A stretch of DNA of 64,000 nucleotides from an uncultured Pelagibacteraceae bacterium (GTDB lineage Bacteria; Pseudomonadota; Alphaproteobacteria; Pelagibacterales; Pelagibacteraceae), in the NCBI GenBank assembly GCA_902574705.1, contig CACGOM010000001.1, positions 1 to 64,000 of the forward strand. Reading direction: 5' to 3'. Position numbers and translations under genes: made by a program. The notes below the pieces were generated by a model that saw nothing but the letters and a program-made list of their open reading frames with translations, was not told the origin of the DNA and did no database searches. Shown here in pieces: positions 8,812-18,673 of the stretch. Each line of letters begins with the position of its first letter. The first letter of the stretch is position 1.

Positions 8812-10068
8812 TTAACCAATCCAAGTTTTTGTACCAATGCCCTTTTCATCTAAAAGATAACCTGTTGAAAATCTATTTAGAGAAAGTTCTGAATTTAGTT
8901 CATGAGGCTTGTCCTGAGCAATTGTATGAGCAAAAGTCCAACCGGACACAGGTGTCGATTTAAATCCTCCATAACACCAACCACAATTTAAATATAATCC
9001 ATCAATATGAGTCTTGTCGATAATGGGCGAGCCATCCATTGACATATCCATTATACCACCCCAAGTTCTAAGCATTTTAAGTCTGCTTAAAAATGGAAAT
9101 AACGCTAGTCCACCTGTTAAGACATGTTGGATAGTTGGAAGATTTCCTCTTTGAGCATAACTATTGTAACCGTCTAAATCTCCACCCATCACCATTTCTC
9201 CTTTGTCAGACTGACTTATATAAAAATGTCCAGCTCCAAATGTTACTACTCCATCAAGCAAAGGTTTAACTGGTTCAGACACGCAAGCTTGAAGACAATG
9301 AGTTTCAATTGGAAGTGTCATATTTAATTTTTCTGCAAGAATATTTGTGCTTCCTGCAACACATAATCCAACTTTTTTTGCTTTAATTTCACCCTTAGAA
9401 GTTCTCACCCCTGTTATTTTTCCATTTGAAACATTAAAACCTTCAACTTCACAATGTTGAATAATATCTACACCCATAGAATCTGCTTGTCTTGCATATC
9501 CCCACGCAACCGCATCATGTCTTGCTGTGCCAGCGCTTGGTTGCATTAAACCTCCAAAAATTGGAAATCTTACATCGTCAGAAAAATCTGCCATTGGAAT
9601 ATGTTTTTTTACTTCTTCTCTTCCCAGTAAAACTGCATCAATCCCATTGAGTCTCATTGAATTACCTCTCCTTGCATAAGCATTCATTTGAGCGTCAGAG
9701 TGTGCAAGATTGATTATTCCTCTTGGTGAAAACATTACGTTAAAGTTTAATTCTTGGCTTAAGTTTCTCCACAAATCCATACCAAATTCATTGAAGCGTC
9801 CATTGGCATCGAACATAAAATTAGAACGAATTATTGTTGTATTTCGTCCGACGTTTCCTCCGCCAATCCATCCCTTTTCGATTATTGCAACGTTTGTTAT
9901 TTTGTGTTCTTTGGCTAGATAGTAAGCTGTCGCTAAACCATGCCCCCCTCCACCAATTATAATAACATCATATTCTTTCTTTGGAGTCGGATCTTTCCAA
10001 GCCACTTCCCAGTTCATGTGGTCTGAAAAGGCATTTTTTATTAAGCTAAAAACAGAATATTTCTGCAT
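8812..10068 (-). CDS. soxB: Sarcosine oxidase beta subunit (or MgdA-like)
   Basis: 418 aa, first gene of the operon. DAO-type flavoprotein with the FAD-binding motif IIIGGGGHGLA at 37-46. SAGTARHDAVAWG contains His184, matching the histidine that carries covalent FMN in this family. This subunit oxidises the methylamine carbon. The start ATG gives MQKYSVFSL; 116 nt separate it from the divergent fhs gene. Sarcosine oxidase is the default name, but in methylamine users the homologous MgdA oxidises N-methylglutamate. Confidence 0.92.
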   Translation of the reverse strand: MQKYSVFSLIKNAFSDHMNWEVAWKDPTPKKEYDVIIIGGGGHGLATAYYLAKEHKITNVAIIEKGWIGGGNVGRNTTIIRSNFMFDANGRFNEFGMDLWRNLSQELNFNVMFSPRGIINLAHSDAQMNAYARRGNSMRLNGIDAVLLGREEVKKHIPMADFSDDVRFPIFGGLMQPSAGTARHDAVAWGYARQADSMGVDIIQHCEVEGFNVSNGKITGVRTSKGEIKAKKVGLCVAGSTNILAEKLNMTLPIETHCLQACVSEPVKPLLDGVVTFGAGHFYISQSDKGEMVMGGDLDGYNSYAQRGNLPTIQHVLTGGLALFPFLSRLKMLRTWGGIMDMSMDGSPIIDKTHIDGLYLNCGWCYGGFKSTPVSGWTFAHTIAQDKPHELNSELSLNRFSTGYLLDEKGIGTKTWIG

Positions 10069-10184
10069 GTAATAACTTTATCCAATTAAAAGTAATTATT
10101 TCTTATTTTTTATATATATATTTTTTAGAAGTTTAAATATATATAAAAGACTATACTAATTCGTTTCATAGATGAAGAGACAAA
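10069..10184. promoter_or_regulatory. Divergent promoter region soxB / fhs
   Basis: 116-base, extremely AT-rich gap between the divergent soxB and fhs genes, so it must hold both promoters. A TATACT hexamer at 10152-10157 is a plausible -10 element for fhs, about 28 nt before its ATG; no convincing -35 is visible. A run of TA repeats (10110-10120 and 10136-10145) fills the centre. No strong inverted repeat was seen. Confidence 0.35.
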
Positions 10185-11864
10185 ATGCCTAAATCTGATA
10201 TTGAAATAGCTAGAGCAGCAAATATGAAACCAATCAAGGATATCCTTGAGGTTTTAAATGTTCCTGATGATCCTAATGCTTTTAGTCCGATGGGCAGACA
10301 CATAGCCAAAATAAATTTAGAGTATCTTGATAAACAAAAAGATAAAAAAGATGGTAAATTAATTCTTGTTACTGCAATAACGCCTACTCCAGCTGGAGAA
10401 GGAAAAACAACAACTTCCGTAGGATTAAATGACGGATTAAATAAAATTGGAAAAAAATCTATAGTTTGTTTAAGAGAACCAAGCTTAGGACCTTCTTTTG
10501 GTATGAAGGGTGGAGCCGCAGGTGGCGGATATGCACAAGTAGTTCCTATGGAGCAAATTAATTTACATTTCACTGGAGACTTTCACGCCATCACATCTGC
10601 ACATAATTTATTATCTGCATTGATTGATAATCACATTTACTGGGGTAATAAGCTCAATATTGATGTGAGAAGAGTGGTGTGGAAAAGAGTAATGGATATG
10701 AATGACAGATCTCTAAGATCAATTGTAGTTGATTTAGGAGGTGTTGCAAACGGATATCCAAGGCAAGATGGATTTGATATTACAGTTGCATCTGAAATCA
10801 TGGCGATATTTTGTTTAGCTAATGATTTAAAAGATTTAGAAAATAGAATTGGAAACATAACAATAGCTTATACGAGAGACAAAAAACCAATTTATGCTAA
10901 AGATTTAAATGCACAAGGACCAATGACTGTGCTTTTAAAAGATGCAATTAGACCAAATGTAACTCAAACATTAGAGAATAATCCAGCAATAATTCATGGA
11001 GGTCCTTTTGCGAATATTGCTCATGGATGTAATTCGGTAATTGCAACAAAAGCAGGTTTAAAATTAGCAGACTTTGTTGTAACTGAAGCTGGTTTTGGCG
11101 CTGACCTTGGGGCAGAAAAATTTTTAGATATTAAATGTAGAAAGTCTGGAATTAAACCTGACTGTGTTGTCATTGTAGCAACAATTAGAGCGCTTAAAAT
11201 GCATGGAGGATTGTCTAAAGAGGAGCTGAAAAATGAAAATGTAGATGCTCTCAATAAAGGATTAGTTAATTTAGAAAGACATATCAATAATACAAGAAAA
11301 TTTGGTATTCCAGTTACTATTGCGGTAAATCATTTTATTACTGATACAGATAAGGAAATGAATACATTATTAGATTTTTGTAAGACACAAGGAGTCAAAG
11401 CATCAAAATGTACTCATTGGTCTAATGGAAGTGAGGGAACAAAAGAACTTGCACAAAATGTTGTGGAAATTTGTAAAGATAATAAAAATACATTTAAATA
11501 CCTGTACGAAGATAAATTAAGTTTGTTTAAAAAGATTGAAAAAATTGCTCAAGAAATTTATCATGCAAGCGAAGTAGTTGCTGATACAAAAGTAAGACAG
11601 CAGCTAAAAGATTTTGAAGAAAAAGGTTATGGAAAGCTGCCTGTGTGTATTGCAAAAACTCAATATAGTTTTTCAACAGATCCTAATTTAAAAGGTGCTC
11701 CAACTGGTCATGTGTTGCCAGTAAGAGAAGTTCGTCTTTCGTCAGGTGCAGAATTCATTGTTGTTGTTTGTGGAGAAATAATGACGATGCCAGGACTACC
11801 ACGTGTACCTGCTGCTGACTCTATAAAGCTCAATGACAAAGGTGAAATAGAAGGTCTATTTTAA
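10185..11864 (+). CDS. fhs: Formate-tetrahydrofolate ligase
   Basis: 559 aa, typical length. It makes 10-formyl-THF from formate, THF and ATP, and can run in reverse to yield ATP while oxidising one-carbon units. The P-loop-like motif [12 protein letters not shown] is at 67-78, and [14 protein letters not shown] and [12 protein letters not shown] near the C-terminus are family signatures. It is divergent from soxBDAG, which feeds methylene-THF into the same pool. This supports a role in energy from methyl groups. Convergent with the downstream amidotransferase (4 nt overlap). Confidence 0.96.
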   Translation: MPKSDIEIARAANMKPIKDILEVLNVPDDPNAFSPMGRHIAKINLEYLDKQKDKKDGKLILVTAITPTPAGEGKTTTSVGLNDGLNKIGKKSIVCLREPSLGPSFGMKGGAAGGGYAQVVPMEQINLHFTGDFHAITSAHNLLSALIDNHIYWGNKLNIDVRRVVWKRVMDMNDRSLRSIVVDLGGVANGYPRQDGFDITVASEIMAIFCLANDLKDLENRIGNITIAYTRDKKPIYAKDLNAQGPMTVLLKDAIRPNVTQTLENNPAIIHGGPFANIAHGCNSVIATKAGLKLADFVVTEAGFGADLGAEKFLDIKCRKSGIKPDCVVIVATIRALKMHGGLSKEELKNENVDALNKGLVNLERHINNTRKFGIPVTIAVNHFITDTDKEMNTLLDFCKTQGVKASKCTHWSNGSEGTKELAQNVVEICKDNKNTFKYLYEDKLSLFKKIEKIAQEIYHASEVVADTKVRQQLKDFEEKGYGKLPVCIAKTQYSFSTDPNLKGAPTGHVLPVREVRLSSGAEFIVVVCGEIMTMPGLPRVPAADSIKLNDKGEIEGLF

Positions 11865-12643
11865 AAAGAATTCAACCAATTTTTTAATTCCATCATTCTC
11901 TGTTGATTATCAGAAATTGATATTTCTTTTTCTATAAAAGAAATATGTTCATCAACCTGATCATGATTAGCAAAGACTTTCCTTGTTTCAATTAATCTAT
12001 CTTTTCTAAACTTTATAAGTTGTATCATTTTTTGATAAGTGATTTCTGGATGATACTGCAAACCCCAAACATTATTATTATTTATTTTAAAATACATACT
12101 TTGAACTTTGTTTATTTTATTTGATGCTAAGCATACTCCATTTTCTGGAAGTGTTGCCACTTCATCAAAGTTAAATGCCGGAGTATTAAAATTATTTTTT
12201 TTTCCACTGTACAATGGATGTTTTAAACCTTGTTCGTTTATTATTAATTGATTTGCAATTCCTATATGAGCTCCATTAGATGATTTTTTTACGACTCCTC
12301 CAGCTGCCGTAACAGCAACTTGCATGCCCCAACAAATAGCTAGAATATTTTTTACTTTTTTTTGACATTCTTTCATAAATTGAATTTGTTTTCTTATTTC
12401 AGGAGTGTCATTGTAGATGTTTAAACTACTGCCACCCCATATTAGGCCATCGTATTTATTAAGTTCCTTTGCTTTTTTATCAATATCTTCATCTGATGAT
12501 GGGTTAACTACATCCATATCTAGTTCATTTGTAAAATTGTCTAAGCTATCTTGAAGACTTTGAGTATGAGTTTGTATACCAGAAGTAGAAAAATTTTGAT
12601 TTTCTTCTCTCAGGTTGCCTTCAACAATTAGAATTTTTTTCAT
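11861..12643 (-). CDS. Class I glutamine amidotransferase-like protein
   Basis: 260 aa. A type 1 GATase domain with the triad Cys104 (ICWGMQV), His198 and Glu200 (LQYHPE). It stands alone, without a fused or adjacent synthetase, so the nitrogen acceptor is unknown; stand-alone members include gamma-glutamyl hydrolases and GuaA-type glutaminases. It is convergent with fhs and divergent from tmm. A link to gamma-glutamyl-methylamide or glutamine turnover is possible but only inferred from location. Confidence 0.75.
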   Translation of the reverse strand: MKKILIVEGNLREENQNFSTSGIQTHTQSLQDSLDNFTNELDMDVVNPSSDEDIDKKAKELNKYDGLIWGGSSLNIYNDTPEIRKQIQFMKECQKKVKNILAICWGMQVAVTAAGGVVKKSSNGAHIGIANQLIINEQGLKHPLYSGKKNNFNTPAFNFDEVATLPENGVCLASNKINKVQSMYFKINNNNVWGLQYHPEITYQKMIQLIKFRKDRLIETRKVFANHDQVDEHISFIEKEISISDNQQRMMELKNWLNSF

Positions 12644-12702
12644 AGTCTAAAAAAAAATTATATTTTAATTTTTTTATTTTACTTATAAGATAATAGATAA
12701 AT

Positions 12703-14043
12703 ATGACAAAAGTTGCAATCATAGGCACAGGACCATGTGGTCTTTCAATGTTGAGAGCTTTTGAACAAGCTGAAAAAAAAAGTGAAAAAATTCCTGAAGT
12801 AGTTGCTTTTGAAAAACAATGTGATTGGGGTGGATTATGGAATTATAGTTGGAGAACAGGCTCAGACGAATATGGTGATCCGGTTCCTAATAGTATGTAC
12901 AGATATCTATGGTCAAATGGACCGAAAGAATGCTTAGAATTTGCTGATTATTCTTTTGATGAACACTTTGGAAAGCCTATTCCTTCATTTCCTCCAAGAG
13001 AAGTACTTTATGATTATATATTAGGTAGAGTTAAAAAAGGTAATTCTAAAAGTAAAGTAAGATTTAATACCACTGTAACCAGTGTGAAATATGATGGAAG
13101 CAAATTTGAAGTTGTTTCAAATGACAAAAAAAATAACAAATTAATGAAAGAAAACTTTGACTATGTTGTTGTTTCATCAGGACATTTTTCTGTACCATAT
13201 ATTCCTGAATACCCGGGTATGAGTTCTTTTCCTGGAAGAATAATGCATTCACATGATTTTAGAGATGCTGAAGAGTTTAGAGGAAAAAATGTAATTGTGT
13301 TAGGCAGCAGTTATTCAGCTGAAGATGTTGCTTTGCAGTGTCATAAATACGGTGCTAAAACTGTAACCATTGGTTACAGACATAATCCAATGGGATTTAA
13401 ATGGCCTAAAGGTGTATCTGAAGTTTTTCATCTTGATCGATTGGAGGGGAAAAAAGCAATATTTAAAGACGGTCACGAACAAGAGGCAGATGCAATTATA
13501 TTATGCTCAGGATATCTTCATCACTTCCCTTTCTTATCTGAAGATCTAAAGCTTAAAACTAGAAACAGATTATATCCACCAAAATTATATAAAGGTGTAG
13601 TTTGGCAAGACAATCACAAATTATTATATTTAGGAATGCAAGATCAATTTCATACATTTAATATGTTTGACTGTCAGGCATGGTATGCAAGAGACGTTGT
13701 TATGGGAAAAATAAAAATGCCCGATAATAATGAAATTGAAAAAGATATTAACAAATGGGTAGCTATGGAGGAAAAATTAGAAAATCCAGATCAGATGATT
13801 GATTTTCAAACTGAATATACAAAAGAGCTTCATGAGTTATCAGATTATCCAAAAATTGATTTTGAATTAATTAGAAAACACTTCAAAGAATGGGAGCATC
13901 ATAAAGTAGAAGACATTATGACATACAGGAATAAATCCTTTTCTTCGCCTGTTACTGGGTCAGTCGCCCCAATCCATCACACTCCTTGGGCAACAGCGAT
14001 GGATGACTCTTTAAAAGTATTTTTGGATCAGCCTAAAAAATAA
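12703..14043 (+). CDS. tmm: Trimethylamine monooxygenase (flavin-containing)
   Basis: 446 aa. An FMO-family enzyme that oxidises trimethylamine to TMAO with NADPH and O2. FAD motif GTGPCG at 8-13, FMO fingerprint FPGRIMHSHDF at 176-186, NADPH motif GSSYSA at 201-206. Segments such as WGGLWNYSWRTG, YRYLWSNGPKECLEF and PIPSFPPRE match, from memory, the marine bacterial Tmm sequences rather than generic FMOs. It has its own promoter in a 59-base gap, divergent from the amidotransferase. TMAO made here is the substrate of Tdm encoded 8 kb away. Confidence 0.93.
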   Translation: MTKVAIIGTGPCGLSMLRAFEQAEKKSEKIPEVVAFEKQCDWGGLWNYSWRTGSDEYGDPVPNSMYRYLWSNGPKECLEFADYSFDEHFGKPIPSFPPREVLYDYILGRVKKGNSKSKVRFNTTVTSVKYDGSKFEVVSNDKKNNKLMKENFDYVVVSSGHFSVPYIPEYPGMSSFPGRIMHSHDFRDAEEFRGKNVIVLGSSYSAEDVALQCHKYGAKTVTIGYRHNPMGFKWPKGVSEVFHLDRLEGKKAIFKDGHEQEADAIILCSGYLHHFPFLSEDLKLKTRNRLYPPKLYKGVVWQDNHKLLYLGMQDQFHTFNMFDCQAWYARDVVMGKIKMPDNNEIEKDINKWVAMEEKLENPDQMIDFQTEYTKELHELSDYPKIDFELIRKHFKEWEHHKVEDIMTYRNKSFSSPVTGSVAPIHHTPWATAMDDSLKVFLDQPKK

Positions 14044-14052
14044 ATATTAATT

Positions 14053-15024
14053 CTATTTATTTTGCCATCTAATATTCAATTTTTTATTTTTTAAAATTGA
14101 TCTTAATAAATCAACCATTAAAGGTATTTTTTTCTTATTAATTTTCTTTAAAATATATCTACCAATTTCTCTAGCAAGTTCTGCTCCTTCAACAGTATCA
14201 TTTGGCATAAATTTTTTTTTCGCATTTTTAAATGTAAAACCTTTACCTAAAAACTCACCCATTTTACTATTTCTTCCACCTACAGCACTTACATACAAAT
14301 CTCCAACACCAGCTAAACCATAAACAGTTTCTTCTTTTCCTTTAAAATGTTTTGTTAAATACATCATCTCGTTAATAGATTTTGTAAATATTGAAGATGA
14401 AGTATTTGAACCTTCTCCCGAACCAATTAACATAGAATAAATATTTTTAATCGCAGAACATACCTCTACACCTTTAACATCTCTCGAATATTCTATGTTG
14501 TAGTATTTAGTTGAGATTAAATTTCCTATTGATTTTGCTTTTTTAATATCTTTGTTTGCGATAATAGTACTAGATTTTATTTTTCTAGCTAACTCTTTTG
14601 CTAAACAAGGTCCTTTCAATACTGATATATCAAATTTTCTTGTTTCTTTATTAAGCTGTTCAGACATTGTAATGATTTTATTTGAAATCTTGTCGTATTT
14701 TAAACCTTTGGTTAATACTAATATTTTTGAGCTAAATTTTAATTTTTTTAAACAATCCCTAACAAGATCAATTCCAATAGAACTAACCGCTACAACTACT
14801 AGATCCCATCTTTTATTCAATAATTCACTTGAAAAATTTTTAACAATTAAATTATTGTGTAATTTTAATTTCAAAGATGGATGATATTTATTATTTGAAT
14901 TTATTTTTTTAATTAATTTAAAATTATATGGTTCTGACAATGTAACTTTATGTCTGTTATCCATACAAGGAACTGAAAATGCTGCTCCCATAGCTCCCGC
15001 TCCAATTATAAGTATATTTTTCAT
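14053..15024 (-). CDS. gpsA: Glycerol-3-phosphate dehydrogenase (NAD(P)+)
   Basis: 323 aa. It interconverts sn-glycerol-3-phosphate and dihydroxyacetone phosphate. Rossmann motif IIGAGAMGAAF at the N-terminus, LKGPCLAKE and CSAIKNIYS (catalytic lysine region), and GRNSKMGEFLGKG as in GpsA. The gene follows glpK by 8 nt; together they turn glycerol into G3P and DHAP, for lipid synthesis or carbon use. It is the last gene of the long minus-strand run that starts at the MORN gene, and is convergent with tmm. Confidence 0.9.
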   Translation of the reverse strand: MKNILIIGAGAMGAAFSVPCMDNRHKVTLSEPYNFKLIKKINSNNKYHPSLKLKLHNNLIVKNFSSELLNKRWDLVVVAVSSIGIDLVRDCLKKLKFSSKILVLTKGLKYDKISNKIITMSEQLNKETRKFDISVLKGPCLAKELARKIKSSTIIANKDIKKAKSIGNLISTKYYNIEYSRDVKGVEVCSAIKNIYSMLIGSGEGSNTSSSIFTKSINEMMYLTKHFKGKEETVYGLAGVGDLYVSAVGGRNSKMGEFLGKGFTFKNAKKKFMPNDTVEGAELAREIGRYILKKINKKKIPLMVDLLRSILKNKKLNIRWQNK

Positions 15025-15032
15025 GTTTTAAA

Positions 15033-16511
15033 TTATGCTAAAGTTTTTCTAATTGCTTGTCTCCAACCTTGCAATAACTTATTTCTCAAAGATTTGTTAA
15101 GTTTTGGTGAAAAAACTCTGTCTTTTTTCCATTTAACTTTAATTTCATTTAAAGATTTGAATTCTCTAATTTGATATCCTGCTAATAGTGCCACACCTAA
15201 TGCGGTAGTTTCTGAAACTTTTGGTCTCACTACTTTTAAATTAATCGTATCTGATAAAAACTGTGCAAACCAATTGTTTGCTACCATTCCACCATCTACT
15301 TTGATTATTTTTGGTTTTAGCCCATCTTTTTTCATTGATTCAAATAAATCAAAACTTTGATACGCGACAGACTCTACAACTGCCCTGACTAAACTTTTCC
15401 AATCGCTATTCCTAGTTAGGCCTGTAATCAATCCTCTTGCTTCTGGCCTCCAATACGGCGCTCCTATTCCACTAAATGCAGGAACAATATAAACACCCTC
15501 ATTATTTTTTTTTGATTTAGCAATTTGTTCAGTTTCATATGCATTATTTATTAACTTTATTTTATCTCTCAACCATTGAACTCCGGCTCCAGCTATAAAT
15601 ATCGAACCTTCTAATGCATAAGTGTTTTTTCCATTCAGAGTATAGCAAATTGTGGTTAATAATTTATTTTTAGAATAAATTTTTTTAGATCCTGTGTTCA
15701 TAATCACAAATGCTCCAGTTCCATAAGTGCTTTTTGTTGAACCACTTTCAAAACAAGCTTGCCCAACAGCTGCTGATTGTTGATCTCCAAGAACAGCAGA
15801 AATAGGTATCTCTTTACCTAGAATTTTTTTATTTGTTGTTCCAAAATTATCTGCAGAATTTTTTACTTTTGGTAAAATTTTGTAAGGTATTTTAAGTTTT
15901 TTTAATATCTCATTGTCCCATTTATTTGTATTAATGTTGAAAAGCATTGTCCTTGAGGCATTAGTAGTTTCTGTTAAATGCTTATGTTCATTAGTAAGTT
16001 TCCAAATTAAAAATGTATCAATTGTACCAAACAATAAATTATTTGATTTTAATAATGATTTAGTTTTTTTTACATTATCTAATATCCATTTTATTTTTGT
16101 AGCTGAAAAATATGGATCAATAAATAAACCAGTTTTCTTTCTGATTTTGCTTTCAAAATTATTTTTTTTTAAAATTTTACAATAATTTTGTGTTCTTCTA
16201 TCTTGCCAAACAATTGCATTATAAACTGGCTTTCCATTTTTTTTATTCCATAGAACTGTGGTCTCTCTCTGATTGGTTATGCCAATACTTAAGATTTTAC
16301 CGTTTATCTTTTTTGCTTTTTGAATTACTTTTTTTAATGATGAAAGTGTAGTTTTCCAAATCTCATTCGGATCATGTTCTACCCAGCCATTTTTAGGAAA
16401 ATATTGTTTCAATTCTTGCTGGTGTATAAATTTTATATTGCCGTTAGTATCGAACAATATTACTCTTGATGATGTTGTTCCCTGATCAATGGCAACAATA
16501 AATTTTTTCAC
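15033..16511 (-). CDS. glpK: Glycerol kinase
   Basis: 492 aa, FGGY family. It phosphorylates glycerol with ATP. AIDQGTTSSRVILFD at the N-terminus is the phosphate-binding site; AVLGDQQSA and YGTGAFVIMNTG are further family motifs. It sits 5 nt after tmoW and 8 nt before gpsA, so it appears to be transcribed from the same upstream region as the TMAO transporter genes. No glycerol facilitator or GlpR repressor is seen nearby. Confidence 0.95.
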   Translation of the reverse strand: MKKFIVAIDQGTTSSRVILFDTNGNIKFIHQQELKQYFPKNGWVEHDPNEIWKTTLSSLKKVIQKAKKINGKILSIGITNQRETTVLWNKKNGKPVYNAIVWQDRRTQNYCKILKKNNFESKIRKKTGLFIDPYFSATKIKWILDNVKKTKSLLKSNNLLFGTIDTFLIWKLTNEHKHLTETTNASRTMLFNINTNKWDNEILKKLKIPYKILPKVKNSADNFGTTNKKILGKEIPISAVLGDQQSAAVGQACFESGSTKSTYGTGAFVIMNTGSKKIYSKNKLLTTICYTLNGKNTYALEGSIFIAGAGVQWLRDKIKLINNAYETEQIAKSKKNNEGVYIVPAFSGIGAPYWRPEARGLITGLTRNSDWKSLVRAVVESVAYQSFDLFESMKKDGLKPKIIKVDGGMVANNWFAQFLSDTINLKVVRPKVSETTALGVALLAGYQIREFKSLNEIKVKWKKDRVFSPKLNKSLRNKLLQGWRQAIRKTLA

Positions 16512-16516
16512 AAAGT

Positions 16517-18670
16517 TTAATCAATGCCTAGGTGTTTTTTTCTTTGTCCTACCCATGTTCTAATCAAGTTATCAAATATCAAACCTATAAAAGCTACACA
16601 AATACCTAGGGTTAATCCTATTCCAGCTCCGTTTTTATCTGATAGTGCTTTTAGAATATATTGTCCTAAATCCTCTGTTCCTATAAATGCTCCAATTATC
16701 ACCATAAACAAAGCAAAAACTATAGTTTGATTAAGACCAAGCATCATATGGGGAAAAGCTAAAGGAAATTCAATTTTTGTTAATCTTTGAAATTTATTTA
16801 CGCCAGACATTGTTGCTGCATCATGCAAGGCTGTTGGAACGCTTCTAAGTCCTTCGATTGTATATCTTGTTGCAGGAATTGTAGCGTAAACAATTACTGC
16901 TATTAAAACTGAGGTATCAGTAATACCAAAAAGCATCATCACAGGAATTAAATAAACAAAAGAAGGAAAGGTTTGAAAGATATCACATACACCTAACATA
17001 AAGTTCGCTGAATGTTTATTTTGAAAAGATAGGGTTCCAACTGTGAATCCAATTATACAAGAAACGATTACACCAAAGGTTGCCATGTACGTTGTAACTA
17101 AAGCCCTATCCCACCATGGACTCAAAGCTATAAACAATGTTAGACCACAAACTACCAAGGCTGATCGAATTCCACCAATTAAATAACCAGCACCAACAAC
17201 TAAAACCAATGTTGCTACCGCAGGCATTCTTAAATACAAGGCTCTCATTGGCTGTAATACTTCTACAATTAACCAAGTATTAAATGCCTTGATATAAACA
17301 AAAAAAGTATCAAAAATCCAATCTACACCTTTGTTCCAAAAATCAGCAGTTGATATCCCTTTGTTATGGGGAACTTCAAACAAATAATTAAATCCTTGTT
17401 TAAAAAAAAATGATCCTAAATAGGCTAAAACAATTCCAATTAGTACAGTAACACCAAAAAATATCGCATTTTTGTTACGTTCAAAAAATGTAAGATTACC
17501 AAAATAATCAACTTGTTTGTTTGCCCAAGCTAAAGACATCTTGTCTAATAGAATAGCAATTAAACTAATACATAGACCTGCCTCTAATGCTAAGCCAATA
17601 TTAAGCTGATTGAGTGCTAATAATAAATTAAATCCTAAACCTTTTGCACCTATAAAGGCTGAAATAACTGCCATTGAAAAACAAACCATAATCACTTGGT
17701 TCACTCCAATTAAAATATCTCTTCTAGCAGTCGGAATTAATACTTTAAACATTAGTTGCCAATTGTTACATCCGCTCATTCTGCCAGCTTCAATCACTTC
17801 AGGTGGCACCGCTCTTAAACCTAGTAAAGTCAATAATATCATTGGTGGAACAGCAACGATCATTGTTATAATTACTGCCGCATGATCTCCTACTCCAAAA
17901 AGAACGAGTGCGGGAACTAATACAGCGTATTGCGGCATTGTCTGCATAACTAATAAAATAGGGTATAGAGCTTTCTCAACACGCTTACTTTTATATGCCG
18001 CAATACCAAAACCTAAACCAAAAACAAATGACAAAGGTGCAGCTACTAATATAAAAGAAAGAGTTTGCATTGAGGGTTTCCATTGACCAAATATGGAAAT
18101 ATAAACCATAACTAAACCCGCAAATATAGCGAGACCTTTGCCACTTAGCTTATATGCTAATATTGCTGAACCCGCAGCAACGACAGTCCACGGTAAACCT
18201 GGCATTTTTGCCCAAGAATTAGAACCTACCCAATCCCAACTCGTAAAAGCTACAATGGTTTTAAGACCTCCTAATAAAATTTCTCTGATCAATTCAATCA
18301 AAAATGTCATGATTGAAGTAATCTCTCTTGTTACCTGTAGAACTAAAGGCCTGGTTTTGTAAGTTTGAGTATCGCTGTTCCAAAATTCCATGGGCAACCA
18401 TTCATTCATTAAGAAAAACAATGAATCATTTATCCAAATAGGTAGCCACCCAAGTAATGGTGGCAGTCTCCAAAAGACATCAAAAGCATAATATCTTACT
18501 TCTTTACCAAGAAAGACATAGAAACTTTGATTTGGATCTTTAACAAACTCTGCTTGACCTCTTATAAATTTATATGTTTCAGGAACTTCAATTGCAAAAC
18601 ATAAAGCAAAAAATATAACTAATAAAAATAACCATTGAAATGCTTTTGGATATTTTTTTATAAATTGCAT
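16517..18670 (-). CDS. tmoW: TMAO/betaine ABC transporter permease, duplicated
   Basis: 717 aa, about twice the length of ProW. It carries two complete BPD-type permease domains, each with an EAA-like loop: EAGRMSGCNNWQLM in the first half and DAATMSGVNKFQRL in the second. The gene thus encodes both halves of the pore. It lies 3 nt after the ATPase gene. The glycine betaine/proline class is clear from sequence; the TMAO specificity is inferred from the island (tmoX, tdm, tmm) and from the Ruegeria TmoXVW system. Confidence 0.85.
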   Translation of the reverse strand: MQFIKKYPKAFQWLFLLVIFFALCFAIEVPETYKFIRGQAEFVKDPNQSFYVFLGKEVRYYAFDVFWRLPPLLGWLPIWINDSLFFLMNEWLPMEFWNSDTQTYKTRPLVLQVTREITSIMTFLIELIREILLGGLKTIVAFTSWDWVGSNSWAKMPGLPWTVVAAGSAILAYKLSGKGLAIFAGLVMVYISIFGQWKPSMQTLSFILVAAPLSFVFGLGFGIAAYKSKRVEKALYPILLVMQTMPQYAVLVPALVLFGVGDHAAVIITMIVAVPPMILLTLLGLRAVPPEVIEAGRMSGCNNWQLMFKVLIPTARRDILIGVNQVIMVCFSMAVISAFIGAKGLGFNLLLALNQLNIGLALEAGLCISLIAILLDKMSLAWANKQVDYFGNLTFFERNKNAIFFGVTVLIGIVLAYLGSFFFKQGFNYLFEVPHNKGISTADFWNKGVDWIFDTFFVYIKAFNTWLIVEVLQPMRALYLRMPAVATLVLVVGAGYLIGGIRSALVVCGLTLFIALSPWWDRALVTTYMATFGVIVSCIIGFTVGTLSFQNKHSANFMLGVCDIFQTFPSFVYLIPVMMLFGITDTSVLIAVIVYATIPATRYTIEGLRSVPTALHDAATMSGVNKFQRLTKIEFPLAFPHMMLGLNQTIVFALFMVIIGAFIGTEDLGQYILKALSDKNGAGIGLTLGICVAFIGLIFDNLIRTWVGQRKKHLGID

Positions 18671-18673
18671 AAT

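Noticed and set aside
10069-10184. Glycine riboswitch upstream of the one-carbon genes
   Set aside because: Glycine riboswitches occur in SAR11, but the conserved aptamer core is not seen here or in the other leaders.
10166-10573. 135-aa minus-strand ORF over the start of fhs
   Set aside because: Antisense shadow of fhs; the Pro/Phe-rich translation has no domain, and fhs motifs are unambiguous.
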